From Isoetes taiwanensis (taxonomy: Eukaryota; Streptophyta; Lycopodiopsida; Isoetales; Isoetaceae): a stretch of DNA of 64,000 nucleotides. Shown piece after piece: positions 46,806 to 56,517 of the stretch. Each line of letters starts with the position of its first letter. The stretch's first letter is position 1. The translations under genes and the position numbers were made by a program. Location: the NCBI GenBank assembly GCA_021234155.1, contig JAJEKV010000005.1, positions 25,557,584 to 25,621,583 of the forward strand, given 5' to 3'. The notes below the pieces were generated by a model. It had not been told where the DNA came from and made no database searches. It worked only from the letters and a program-made list of their open reading frames with translations.

Positions 46806-47720
46806 GACAAAACACATCACGAACTGCTACGTGCTAATTCCAGATTACTGTACCAGTCCAATACATCAGCCCAATACAAACTCATGACATAAGAGAAAGA
46901 AAAGGTAACTTATCTGTTAAAGATAAGCGACTTACACAGTGACAAGTAACGGTGCCCCAATAGATGTGTTGCCGCTGCCTTTTTCCAAGATACTTCTCTT
47001 AACAAACCTAACTATTTGACAAAATGGATGAGGTATGAAAGGCCTTCAAGCAAGCGCGAGGCAGGCTGCAAAGTGTCGAAAAATACAGAAAAATCTTTTC
47101 ACTGCAAACTTTAAAGCCGTTGTAGCCAAAAGGAGAAGGTGAAGGATTTGATACATAGGAAGCCAGTCAGAAAGCAAATTTTTTAGAGGTCCTATAAATA
47201 TGGCTACTCTCCAGTCAATGATTTTCTAAATCTTGGACTAAATAAAGCAGGAATGATTGATAATGAAGCTGGTAACAATGAAGCTGGTAAGGCATCCAAA
47301 TACTGATCGACACATGAGGTGAGACACCAAGCCAAATTCAAATCCAGTACGATCTCCATGCCCATAAAGTAATGTTCATTTCATATCATGCAGATATTAG
47401 CAAGCAAATCCAAAATCTAAATTGTCTGTGCGCTCGTCACTTGACGAAGATTCAAATTGGACAACTCGTGTAACTCCTAGAAAGAAGAAGAAAATAGTAG
47501 GACAACATGACCTAAGCAAAGGGGCTAAGAACGGGTTGGGAACAATTCAGTTGATGCATAAAACTAAGACAACACGAGGTTTATACAAGGCTATAGAAAA
47601 CTATGACAACAAGAAAAGATAGAAATGCAGCTACAACAAGGAAAAGGCTCTCTGACCTTAAAGCGGCTTGGATTCAACACTTTTCAAGAAAAAGACTTGC
47701 AACATGGCAAAAAAGAATTG
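46806..47720. other. no recognisable gene
   Basis: Plus-strand frame 47,422-47,622 has a basic RKKKK stretch but no domain. Duplicated words 'aatgaagctgg' occur at about 47,262-47,290. Confidence 0.45.
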
Positions 47721-47729
47721 CACATGGCT

Positions 47730-47781
47730 TGGATTTGAACCTGTGGCTACAACTCAAAAACACAACAGTCTAACCAACAAA
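47730..47781 (-). repeat. tRNA-like SINE head
   Basis: On the minus strand TTGTTGGTTAGACTG (A-box-like) and CAGGTTCAAATCC (B-box-like, close to the consensus GGTTCRANNCC). It lies about 0.7 kb downstream of the TATA/leader block at 48.4 kb. Confidence 0.55.
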
Positions 47782-48429
47782 GAAAACACATAATACAAAA
47801 AGCATTGCCAGAAAGAGATATTTAACTTCAAAAAATGAAACACAATCTATATACCAAGGCAAATAAGAACAGCGGGCTACAGGTGTAGCAAATAGAGAAA
47901 AGGCAAATCGGCTTTCATGCATCCTTCTGGGTTCTCAAAATAGGAAGCGACCTGGAGCAACAAACCAAGAGTACACCAAATATGAAGCAAAATAAGCATG
48001 TGATCTCAAACCCTGAATCCATAGATTGTAAGTTGCACTAGCTCCTCAAAAATAAACTAGTTTTTGGATTCAACTTGTAACTTGAAAGAACTGCCGATAT
48101 AAGTGCTTAAAAACAAATAGGCAAAGAAAATAATAGAGCTTTTTAATGGCCAGAAAAATAGAATAATGATCGATAGCTAGGCACGAAAAGGGGCTAAAAG
48201 AGGGCGCAGACATGATACTAGGCAAAGCCAGAACTATCACCGCTTCCGATAGATTAGAAAGCAAAGGAACAAGGAGAAAGCATAAAAAATAACATAACAA
48301 AGCAGCCAGATGAGCACTTTGATGCTCAGAATAGAAACCTGTAGAAAAAGGTACGAAGAAGAGCCAACGCCAAAACACAAAAATTTAGTGCGGCAGCCGG
48401 ACAAGCGACCACAAAGGGAGAGGCTCAAA

Positions 48430-48485
48430 GACGACTGATGAAAATGAAAGAGATGGAAAAGGCTATAAATAGCTAAGGGGAACTC
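48430..48485 (-). promoter_or_regulatory. minus-strand TATA and leader of a repeated unit
   Basis: On the minus strand GCTATTTATAGCC followed by TCTTTCATTTTCATCAGTCG. Same arrangement as at 8.37, 15.84 and 17.46 kb. The following 700 bases are T/C-rich and hold only hydrophobic pseudo-frames. Confidence 0.45.
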
Positions 48486-48889
48486 TCTCAACTAGCCTCA
48501 AGAAGCCGATTTATCTGCTAATCTTGAAATGCAGATAAATCATACTTGCTTGAATTCCAGAAAGTTAAGCTTCACAAGCCCATTTAGTTTTTTAAAGTGT
48601 GCTATTCTAAATCTTAGATGATAATAGGGTATCAGGACATAAGCAAAAATACAAAAAAGAGAAGTGTATGCATTCTAAAGTTGAGTTTGGACTGGTAAGA
48701 AAGGTTTGAGCATTGAATACCCTTGAGCATTTTTACGTGCATAATAGGCATACAATCATGTTGTAAAAGGAGAGGAAGTATCAAGAGTACTACATAAATT
48801 TAGACATCTAGCCTTGCTGCCATATCATTCTAGAAATTATTCTAGAAATTTTCACAAAAAAACATTAATCTATGAGCAAATCTTAGTTT

Positions 48890-49628
48890 TTAGCAAGGAG
48901 AATGGATGCACTTGGTCCGCAGGCTTGTCAGAACTTGTGAGAGGCATCAAAACTAAAAAAAGATATCAACTCTTTATTCTGCAAAAGATAGCTTGCTGGC
49001 TCTTGCAAAAAATCAATCTTTTTAGCAAAAAAATTGATTTGCTGACCATCTGAACGTGAATTCTTGTCAAAAACCTTGATGCCTCTTGCTTGCAAACCTG
49101 TCAGAGTTGTTAGGAATTGCCAGACGTGAAAAAATATTGCTAGAACTCGATTTGCAAAACTTTGCTTGCTGGTTTTTGCATTGTGACAGTCTTCTTGAAA
49201 AAAAGCAAAATTTGAGGGCATTTTTGCATGATTTTTTGGCAAAAGACTTGATGCACCTTGTTTGCAGGTCTGTAGAGTCAATCAAGTGCCAGAAGTGAAA
49301 AAGAAATTGTGCTTTTTCATTTGCAAAATTTAGCTTGCTGCCAGGGACATTGACCAACTTTTGACTTGGTCAGGATTGCAAATTTGAAGGGCTTCTGCAT
49401 ATTTTCTTGCATCTTGCAACTTTTTGAATTGGAATCATGTCAAAACTCGAGTCTGATAGCAAATGGCATAAGTTTTGCTGAGGTCTCCTTTTTCTAGATT
49501 TGGGAAAACTGTTCTAACTCAAAATTTGAGCTTTCCTTTTGCAATTTTTTGCTCAGAGTGGTTGCCTGAAGCAACCTGGAGGTTCTAAACTATTGAGGTT
49601 GAAGGTTTGCTAGGAACACCTTCAACAG
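48890..49628 (-). repeat. LTR-like repeat family A, copy 3, with ~172-bp internal tandem repeats
   Basis: Ends '..ggaacaccttcaaca', the complement of the TGTTGAAGG terminus. Within it three tandem units start near 48,904, 49,078 and 49,249, each with 'gatgc.c.ttg.t.gca', then 'ctgt(c)agag', then 'agcttgctg' about 110 bases on. Inserted in front of the RT remnant. Confidence 0.65.
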
Positions 49629-49629
49629 C

Positions 49630-50035
49630 ATGGTCATGAAATTCTTTGATGAATGGAAAGATGTGTTTGTTTGGGATTACAATGAGTTGCTTATCGATAG
49701 AAAGATATGTGAGTTTGAGATTATCGAGAAAGATATGAAGCCTGGTATGCAAAAGTTAATAAGGATAAATGTTGCATTGCTTGATCTCATTAAGGATGAG
49801 TTGTATAGAAAATGAAGGATGCTGGTGTCATATTAGAAATAGTAAACCCTGAATGGTTGTCTTGCATTGTTCCAATTGAAAAGAAAAATAAAACTATAAG
49901 GATATGCATTGACTATATGGACCTAAAAGGCTACTATCAAGGATTGCCGCCCTTTGACTTTCTTGAAGCAAGTCTTACATGTTGTTGCAGGTAAGGAAAC
50001 ATACTCATTTCTAGATGGCTTTTTGGGTTTCAACA
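49630..50035 (+). pseudogene. Ty3/gypsy reverse transcriptase remnant
   Basis: Reads EWKDVFVWDYNELLIDRKIC, then KMKDAGVILEIVNPEWLSC, then VPIEKKNKTIRICIDYMDL (49,795-49,925) and, after a break, AGKETYSFLDGFLGF (49,985-50,030). This is the N-terminal half of a Ty3/gypsy RT: the junction to protease, the R-CVDYR-L motif and the first catalytic Asp in YSFLDGFxG. It is cut by the family B LTR at 50,036; family A repeat precedes it. Confidence 0.8.
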
Positions 50036-50949
50036 TGTGACGTTCCATGTATTTATACAATATATGTATACATACTATGACACGTCATCAGGACCCTTAT
50101 GGGTCAATAGGGGATAACTTGGGTTAACCTAAAAGGGATTTTATTCGCTATGCTAAACTATTAGTGAGTAATTAACTTAGTTAGGCTAAGCAGTGCCACC
50201 TGGCCCAAATCGATTGGCCAGGGAGAACTTGCTAAGTTTAGAAGGCAAATTGGGGCCCTACCCCCAATTCTGCCCCAAATCGATTTGGGGAGAGTTGAAG
50301 GAAGAAGGAGCTATCAGCTGCTGTAACCAGACTTGAAGAATGGAAGCCTTTCGTGACAATGGCTCTAGCCAAGAGATCGGTTAGTCCCTAGATAGTATGT
50401 GCTTCAGCTAATCCTTCTCTAATTAGATGGAATGGTTAATTTCTCTTTTATGTGTTATTAAGATGATGATGGATACTTTGATGATGATTGTGTCCTCTCT
50501 TTCTGTTTCTCCTGTGTATCTGCGGTTAGGGGATGGTAGAGGCCTGAAAGCTTCCTAGAAGTAGAGATGTCTCTAGCTAGAACCCTTAAGACCTAGTAAA
50601 TGCGGCAGATGCACAAGAGCCCACCTGGCTGTAGATGCTATGATGTGATTCAGCACCAGACAACGGGTATGATGGTGAAATGGGGATGGGGTCTTGCCTA
50701 GCACTGCTTCATATGGATGGGCCACCCTTCGTAGTGGTGTGTGCTAACATGTATTTACGCTTCCACTGTTTAGGATTCCCATAGAGGACGTGGGACGAAT
50801 AACACCTCCGTGTTCCTCGCCCGGACACTTGGCCATCCCAAGTGGTCCAATTTAGACGGAGGGCCCTTCCATGGTGATGTAATTGCCATGGGAGGGGAAT
50901 TCCCGTATTTATATGATGGGAGCATCATAAAGATTCTGGGAGCGTTACA
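50036..50949 (+). mobile_element. 5' LTR, family B, of the histone-bearing retrotransposon
   Basis: Starts TGTGACGTT and ends AGCGTTACA, about 914 bases, with short inverted ends TG..CA and a primer-binding site one base further. It sits inside an older RT gene, so it is a younger insertion. Its relative at 44,872-45,861 shows the family is repeated. The 3' LTR is not in the window. Confidence 0.75.
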
Positions 50950-50950
50950 G

Positions 50951-50962
50951 TGGTATCAGAGC
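50951..50962 (+). promoter_or_regulatory. primer-binding site, initiator Met tRNA
   Basis: TGGTATCAGAGC directly behind the LTR; confirms element orientation (+). Confidence 0.92.
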
Positions 50963-51588
50963 ATGATTTTGGTAGACCAAATCATTGCACTAGGCATGGT
51001 CTAAGTCGTTAGGTTGGGTGGTTGTAGGAGACTTTGTCTTAGATTAAACTACCCCAATTCCATAGTTAGGATGTGTGCTCGCCTAGTGTGAGAGGACTAA
51101 ACTAGTTAGGTATGAAAGTGTAAGCTAGTATGGTAAGTATGTTAAGTTGTGGAGAAAAGAGATCTTTTGTTTTCAAGGGCCATAACATTTTCTAGCAAAC
51201 TCGGATGGAGGCGATTTTTGCACCAACGTGCCGGGCATGGTCCAATTACCCTAGGGACATCAGCATTCGGCATCAAAATGGCATCAAATGGGCCCGAGAG
51301 CACAGAGTGCAGTGTTGAGCAGAATGGCATCTTAGAATCGAAAAAAAAAATCCGTATTTCACCCGACGTGCACTCGTATAAAAACGAATATTTCTGCCGT
51401 ATTAAAAAAAAAAAAGTTTTGAAAAAAATTGGACTTAAAAAAAAGTGACGGTTATTATTTTTATCCCATCCTGCCGCTTAGCGCCCTTTGCCTCGCCTGT
51501 CCGCCATAGCCGTCGAAGGAGATCTTGCTTCCCTATAACTTTGTGCTTGGTCAGTGCCATAGTCGCCCTCCAAACCCTCTCTACCACA

Positions 51589-52578
51589 ATGAACATGGCT
51601 CGTACCCGTGACTTTGTATATTATAATAACTTCAGCGTCCACCAGGTCTTTTTCGAGCTCAGAGCTCGAGAATCGGCAAGGGGAGATCCGAGGACCAGAG
51701 GTAGGGAATATACCTACCTGGGAGATGGGCACGCCATCATATCGGGGGACCCCTTCGACCTTCTCCCCTACCATTATGATGAGGCAATCCAAACTTTTGT
51801 TTGGGGTGAGGTCCCATCCTACCTCACAGTGGACCACCTGATATCCATCCAGCTGGATATGCAGGCTAGGCCGAACAGATACCATGCTGAGCTGCCGAGA
51901 AGGATTACTGCTCGTCGTCTCGCAGAGGTGGAAGAGCGCATGGCAGCTGCACATGTTGTGCAACAAGAGGCAGAACGAGCCGAGCAGCAACGACAGGCAG
52001 AGGAGCTTGCCAAGCAGAATGAGGATCAGCAGCAGCCCCAACAAAACCCACGGCAGAATACGCAGCGGGCTCCCGACCAGACCGAGACCCCTGTTGTAAA
52101 ACAGAGGCAAAAATCTACGGTCCATAAGTCGGGGAGCACTTATAAGGAGAATCTCAAGATAGTTGGGGGCATTGGAAAAGCCACAAGCTCTGCCCGTCGA
52201 TAGGATCGTGTACATGTCGCTCGACCTCGGCCGGTCTCAGGGGGCAAGACCCTGCCCAAGAAGCCCACGCAGCCAAAGAAACCGCACAGGTATCGGCCCG
52301 GCATCGTAGCATTGTGGGAGATTCGGAAGTATCAGAAGACAATAGAGCTTCTGCTACAGAAGCTTCCTTTCCAGCGCCTAGTCCGAGAGATAGCACAAGA
52401 CTATCAAACTGACCTTTGGTTCCAAACCTTTGCTATGCTCGCCCTACAGGAGGCCACCGAAGATTATCTGGTAGCACTTTCTGGGGATGCTAACCTCTGT
52501 GCTATCCATGCCAAGAGGGTTACCATCATGACAAAGGACTTGCCTCTTGCTAGGAGGATTCGGGGAGACTATAATTAG
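51589..52578 (+). pseudogene. retrotransposon extra ORF fused to a histone H3 domain
   Basis: One reading frame from ATG (51,589; second ATG 51,595) to TAG (52,576), interrupted once by TAG at 52,201. The N-terminal 204 codons are of unknown family: a moderately ordered part (LGDGHAIISGDPFDLLPYHY), then a helical Ala/Glu/Gln-rich coiled-coil-like segment at about residues 105-150 and a Gln-rich linker. Beyond the TAG, 124 codons form a histone H3 without the first part of its tail: GGK...[43 protein letters not shown] and LARRIRG are all present. By eye about three quarters of the core matches canonical plant H3. It lacks the longer loop 1 of CENH3. Several differences are Arg to Trp or Gln, as from C-to-T or G-to-A decay. 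The position between primer site and gag places it inside the retrotransposon. Whether any intact copy is expressed is unknown. Confidence 0.8.
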
Positions 52579-52801
52579 CTTGCTTGTCAAGCATTTTGTT
52601 GTAAAAATTTTGTACAGAAATATGAAAAAAAAATTGATTGCCTAATTTCTTTTGTAAGTACAAAATATTTATTTAATTATTAATAATGATTGATGTTGAC
52701 GTCAGCATAAAATTTAAAATAAAGTTACAGTAAATATTGTTTAGGGTTTCATTTCTTCCTTACATCTCTTGCTTCTTGCTCCTCCACTACTCACCTGTGC
52801 A

Positions 52802-53710
52802 ATGGAGACCCCTAATCTTCTCCAATAGTACCAAGATGGAGAACATTGGGACCCTTAGGTCCCATTCGACCTCCTTTAGCCCTTTCTGTTCCAAAAGGTG
52901 GACCTCATCAATAACATACATGCCCACACTGATTATGCTGCTTTCCTTTTCTACACTCAGGAAATGGTACCCCTCTGTATCACCATAGGGGATCCACCCA
53001 TCTCTACCTGGAGAGGGCCATTGTGAGAGAAATGTTGGGAGGCGATTCCCATGCCTCCAACATTCTCACAGGAAAGCTCAAATGGGGCAAGAACCCACCT
53101 GTCCTCATGCATGAGGGTCAGCAATACTTTGAAGTAAACTTTGCTCTAGCTATACTTATGGATCAGTACGTGAAAGATGAGCCTTGCCATCAAAGAAGGG
53201 CAAAGCGCTAGCGCTCTCAGACGACGAGGATGACGAGTATGTTCGAGAGGATGATTTGGCTTGGATGCCCTCCCGGTTATCCACCATCAAGGACAGGAAT
53301 ATCTCCTATTAGACGATATTATGTGGACTTACCACGTTGTTGCTGACCTTAAGTCTAAAAGAAAGACACAAGTATTGTGTGAGCTCGCCGAGTATTGCAT
53401 GGATGATTTCATCGATTTTACACCGGCCGAGCTCTCTACTGAGATACAATAGTTGCTTCAGTTTCATCAGGAGACCATTGAGCCAGTTGACACCCTCTTG
53501 AGCCTGCGAGACCTTATGTTGCAAGAGGCCCTGTCCCAGCCACCTGAGGAAGCTTTTGTTGGGACCCCATGTCCCAAACATTGACATGGTTGATATTCCT
53601 TCGGAGTCTGATGAAGAAGGGGACGATCTTTATGATAACAAAGATCATCTGAAGGAAGAAATGCAGGAAGTTACAAAAGCGAAAGTCACTATGGATCTCG
53701 ATAAGTAGCC
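52802..53710 (+). pseudogene. second pre-gag reading frame of the retrotransposon
   Basis: A frame starting METPNLLQ (52,802) carries TAG at 52,826, 52,856 and 52,877, continues with VDLINNIHAHTDYAAFLFYT, shifts, and goes on with ERAIVREMLGGDSHASNI and PPVLMHEGQQYFEVNFALAI (53,010-53,150). After another shift DALPVIHHQGQEYLLLDDIM appears (53,264-53,320), an apparent internal repeat of the PV..H.GQ.Y module. An acidic piece, PSESDEEGDDLYDNKDHLKE, follows near 53,600. I do not recognise the family. Together with the H3 frame it forms a long region upstream of gag, reminiscent of the extra ORF of Ogre/Tat-type gypsy elements. Confidence 0.5.
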
Positions 53711-54189
53711 ACCTCTGTCATCCCAGAGGTTAGTGCTATGGGAAATCACATTACCCGCCTCTTCCTTTCAGCTTTTAAACAGGGACAAGTCTTTTTTTTT
53801 GCGCGGGGCCTAGCTCAAGAGGCAGAGGCATCATTATGGGCACTCTGTGCGTTATCCATCTTAGTCGGGCATAAGAAGCTCCCATCAATCTCTTGATCAT
53901 AAGCCTGACCATGGAGTACTAGGATATCATCCTCCGGGCTTGGCAGAAGTATAACCTGCTGTGGTCAGTAAGGGATAGTACCCTTCATTTGATATTGAAT
54001 CCATTCACATCTCCAACTGACTATGCTTATGTATAACATATTGTATAAATAAAATTTCACATTCTGTTTGTCCATTTGAGCACTATGTTATATGTAACAC
54101 TAAGTTCCACTCTTACCGTAAATAATTCCTTTTCTAATGGAGTTATTATGACAATGCTTAAATGTTGTGCTTATCTCTACCTATCTATA

Positions 54190-54985
54190 TTTTTAGATGG
54201 TGCACATCCCCCTCCATGGGCGACCCCCATGCAACCCGGTCGTCTAACTCCAGAACAAGAGCTCATACTTATGAAGCGCCAGCTTACCGAGCTTCAAGCT
54301 TATGTACTTCAAAACAACGTACCACCAGTACCGCAAGAATATGCCCCTGAGATTCCCGCTATAGCAAATCATCAACCACTACCGCCACTTGTACCAGTAC
54401 CTGTTCCAGCTACATCCACACGCTCAAAGCGTACGCAGAGCAGTTCATCATCCGATGCCAGCTCTGAAGTCATCGGAGTCCTCTGAGTCAGAGGGTGACC
54501 ATGTGAAGTCCAAGAAGAAAGACTATAGAATCGTAGACTCTGCTATCACAAGCATTTGGAAAAACCGTAAATTGGCCCAGTTCTCGGGTAAAACCAGGTC
54601 GTGTATGGATGCTGAATCCTGGTTGGATGAGATGCATGAGTTCGGCAGGCCCTATGGAATGACCTAGAAGGATATCGGCAAGGTTGCCATCACCAACCTC
54701 ACATGGTCAGCCCGTATTTGGTGGAAGGGATATGCCCGTTCTTATGGACTGACCAGGGGGAGGTGCCAATATAAGATTTTTGCCAAAGCTTTCAAATCTC
54801 ACTATGTTCCCCGAGCTCATCGCTACCAACAAATTCAAACAGATGAATTCATGCGTTTAAGATTGTATGTTCTGGGGATAAATGAACGCAGGGCAGTTGA
54901 AGGGTATATTGAGGGGTTATCCCCTACTCTCAGGAAAATGGTCCGGGCCATAGATCCCAAGACAGTAGCAGAAGCCGAGGTAAAC
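54190..54985 (+). pseudogene. Ty3/gypsy gag
   Basis: A Pro-rich start (LTPEQELILMKRQLTELQAY) leads, after a frameshift near 54,470, into a retrotransposon gag capsid domain: TRSCMDAESWLDEMHEFGRP, WSARIWWKGYARS, AFKSHYVPRAHRYQQIQTDE and YIEGLSPTLRKMVRAIDPKT. The W..(L/M).......G and IEGL..... layout is that of retrotrans_gag. A TAG at 54,665-54,667 falls where Gln is common in the family. The frame is cut at about 54,985 by the family A repeat. Confidence 0.75.
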
Positions 54986-54989
54986 ATCT

Positions 54990-55502
54990 GGCAATTCCCA
55001 ATTCATCTGCTGTTCATACTCTATAGCACGCAGTCATCAAAAAATAAAAAATTCCAAACAAAGACACATCTTTCTGCAAGGGGCTTTCTGGTACACAGTA
55101 TGCAGACATTTCACAAGGGGATTGAGGCATCGGATCACAAAAAGAGGCTACCTTTATCTAGTTTAAAAATTCAGTTCTCTGCCAGGGATATTGACCAAAA
55201 ATTGACCTGGTCAGGAATGCTCATTTGACAAGCTTGCCCTCATCAAAATCTATCAGACCTTTTTCCCAACATCCTTCAAGATCTTGTGCAGCTCTAGAAT
55301 AAAAAATCATGAGTAATGTCCCTTTAGTTTGCATTTGGCATGCATTCTTACAAGGTAGATTTTTTTCTCTTTAGGGAAAACTGTTCTTGAGCACTATTTG
55401 AGCATTCTTCTTGGGATGTTTCACTCAGAGTGGTTGCCTCAAGCAACCTGGAGGTTCTAAACCATTGAGGTTGAAGGTTTTGCCAGGAACACCTTCAACA
55501 GT
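54990..55502 (-). repeat. LTR-like repeat family A, copy 4
   Basis: Contains 'ctctgccagggatattgacc' and 'acctggtcaggaatgct' and ends 'gaggttgaagg....ggaacaccttcaaca', the complement of the TGTTGAAGG terminus. It interrupts gag. The 5' limit on the + strand is approximate. Confidence 0.65.
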
Positions 55503-56010
55503 TTTCCTGCAGCGACTATATCCAAGTATGAAATAAGAAGTGAGCCAAGAGAAAGAAAATAAATTAAATGATAGTTTCAGTTACATAAACAGGTTCGAGA
55601 CTTGACAATCCAGGACCTTTCCGGACACATGAAATGAGCTAGCTGACAAACCCATTATATGAACAAAGATACATCAGGAGGAAGCAAACAATTTGGGAAG
55701 ACCAACTAGGATCTATAACTTGGAGAACCTTTGGGTACAACAAAAGGTGTCAGTAGTCCCATCTTCCATATGTCATGCATGTGATACCATTAAAAGCACA
55801 GATGCTAGTAAGACCTTCAGATGCCAGCAAAAAATTGCGCTACTGATTCTTACAATCGGGTTGCATATCCACATTTTATCTAGAAATAAAACATGCACAT
55901 TAAGCTTAACTGCTTTTAGCTATTGCTAGTTATCAGGCATATAGAAGATGATCTGAAAGCGATGTTGATTCACAAATAGAACTTCAATACAGAAGAAAAT
56001 AAGATAATAC
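55503..56010. other. no recognisable gene
   Basis: No continuation of gag or pol is visible after the family A insertion. Further exons of the GT8 remnant may be hidden here on the minus strand, but none is convincing. Confidence 0.4.
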
Positions 56011-56517
56011 CTTGACCACAACACCAGAGTCCAAGTATATGAGCTTCTCCACATATTGAAAAAGATGGGGAAGCTACAAACGAATAAAGTTATAGGGAAT
56101 TGCAAGCTCCTCACGAACCTTACTGTCCCTTCCGAAACTGATATGCTTCTTGATATATTGTAGATCAAAATCATCACTGCAAAATGTTTTTGAATCATGC
56201 CATAGATAAACGCATCATCTCCTCTCCCCAGGAAAAATTAAAAATATTAGAAAATAGATAAAATGAACACCACCTAAACCTTAAAACTTTGGGAATTGAT
56301 GCTTTGAGAATATGTACACCAAATATATGAAGTAATGGAGTATTAATATGTCTAAGATCAAAGATTACCTAACCTGACCATCTCCATGTTGACATTGGGA
56401 AACCATCGTCTCAATCTCATCATAAATTTAGCATGCTTGGGCTCTGGAGGCACAATATGAAACCAAATCCATTTTGGACTTCTGTCAGATGAATGAATGG
56501 CACTGTTAATATTTCAG
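56011..56517 (-). pseudogene. GT8-family glycosyltransferase remnant (two exons)
   Basis: Exon 56,374-56,517 encodes INSAIHSSDRSPKWIWFHIV, then RLRRWFPNVNMEMVR. Exon 56,011-56,176 encodes a segment ending REELAIPYNFIRL*LPHLFQ, then EKLIYLDSGVVVK. Both have splice-like borders (AG acceptor, GT donor). The pattern NS...HSS......FH......, then PYN(Y/F)(A/I)R.YLP.L......YLDSD(V)VV is that of GT8 galacturonosyl/xylosyl-type transferases with their metal-binding DxD. Here the DxD reads DSG and a TAG (56,074-56,076) interrupts the LYLP motif, so it is inactive. An acidic frame near 56,720-56,800 could be an upstream exon. Confidence 0.55.

Noticed and set aside
51478-52215. A 245-codon minus-strand frame opposite the gag-like/H3 frame
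   Set aside because: Shadow of the plus-strand frame, which has recognisable H3 sequence.
52204-52575. The H3 domain as a centromeric CENH3
   Set aside because: The loop 1 insertion and other CENH3 hallmarks are missing; the core follows canonical H3 almost everywhere.
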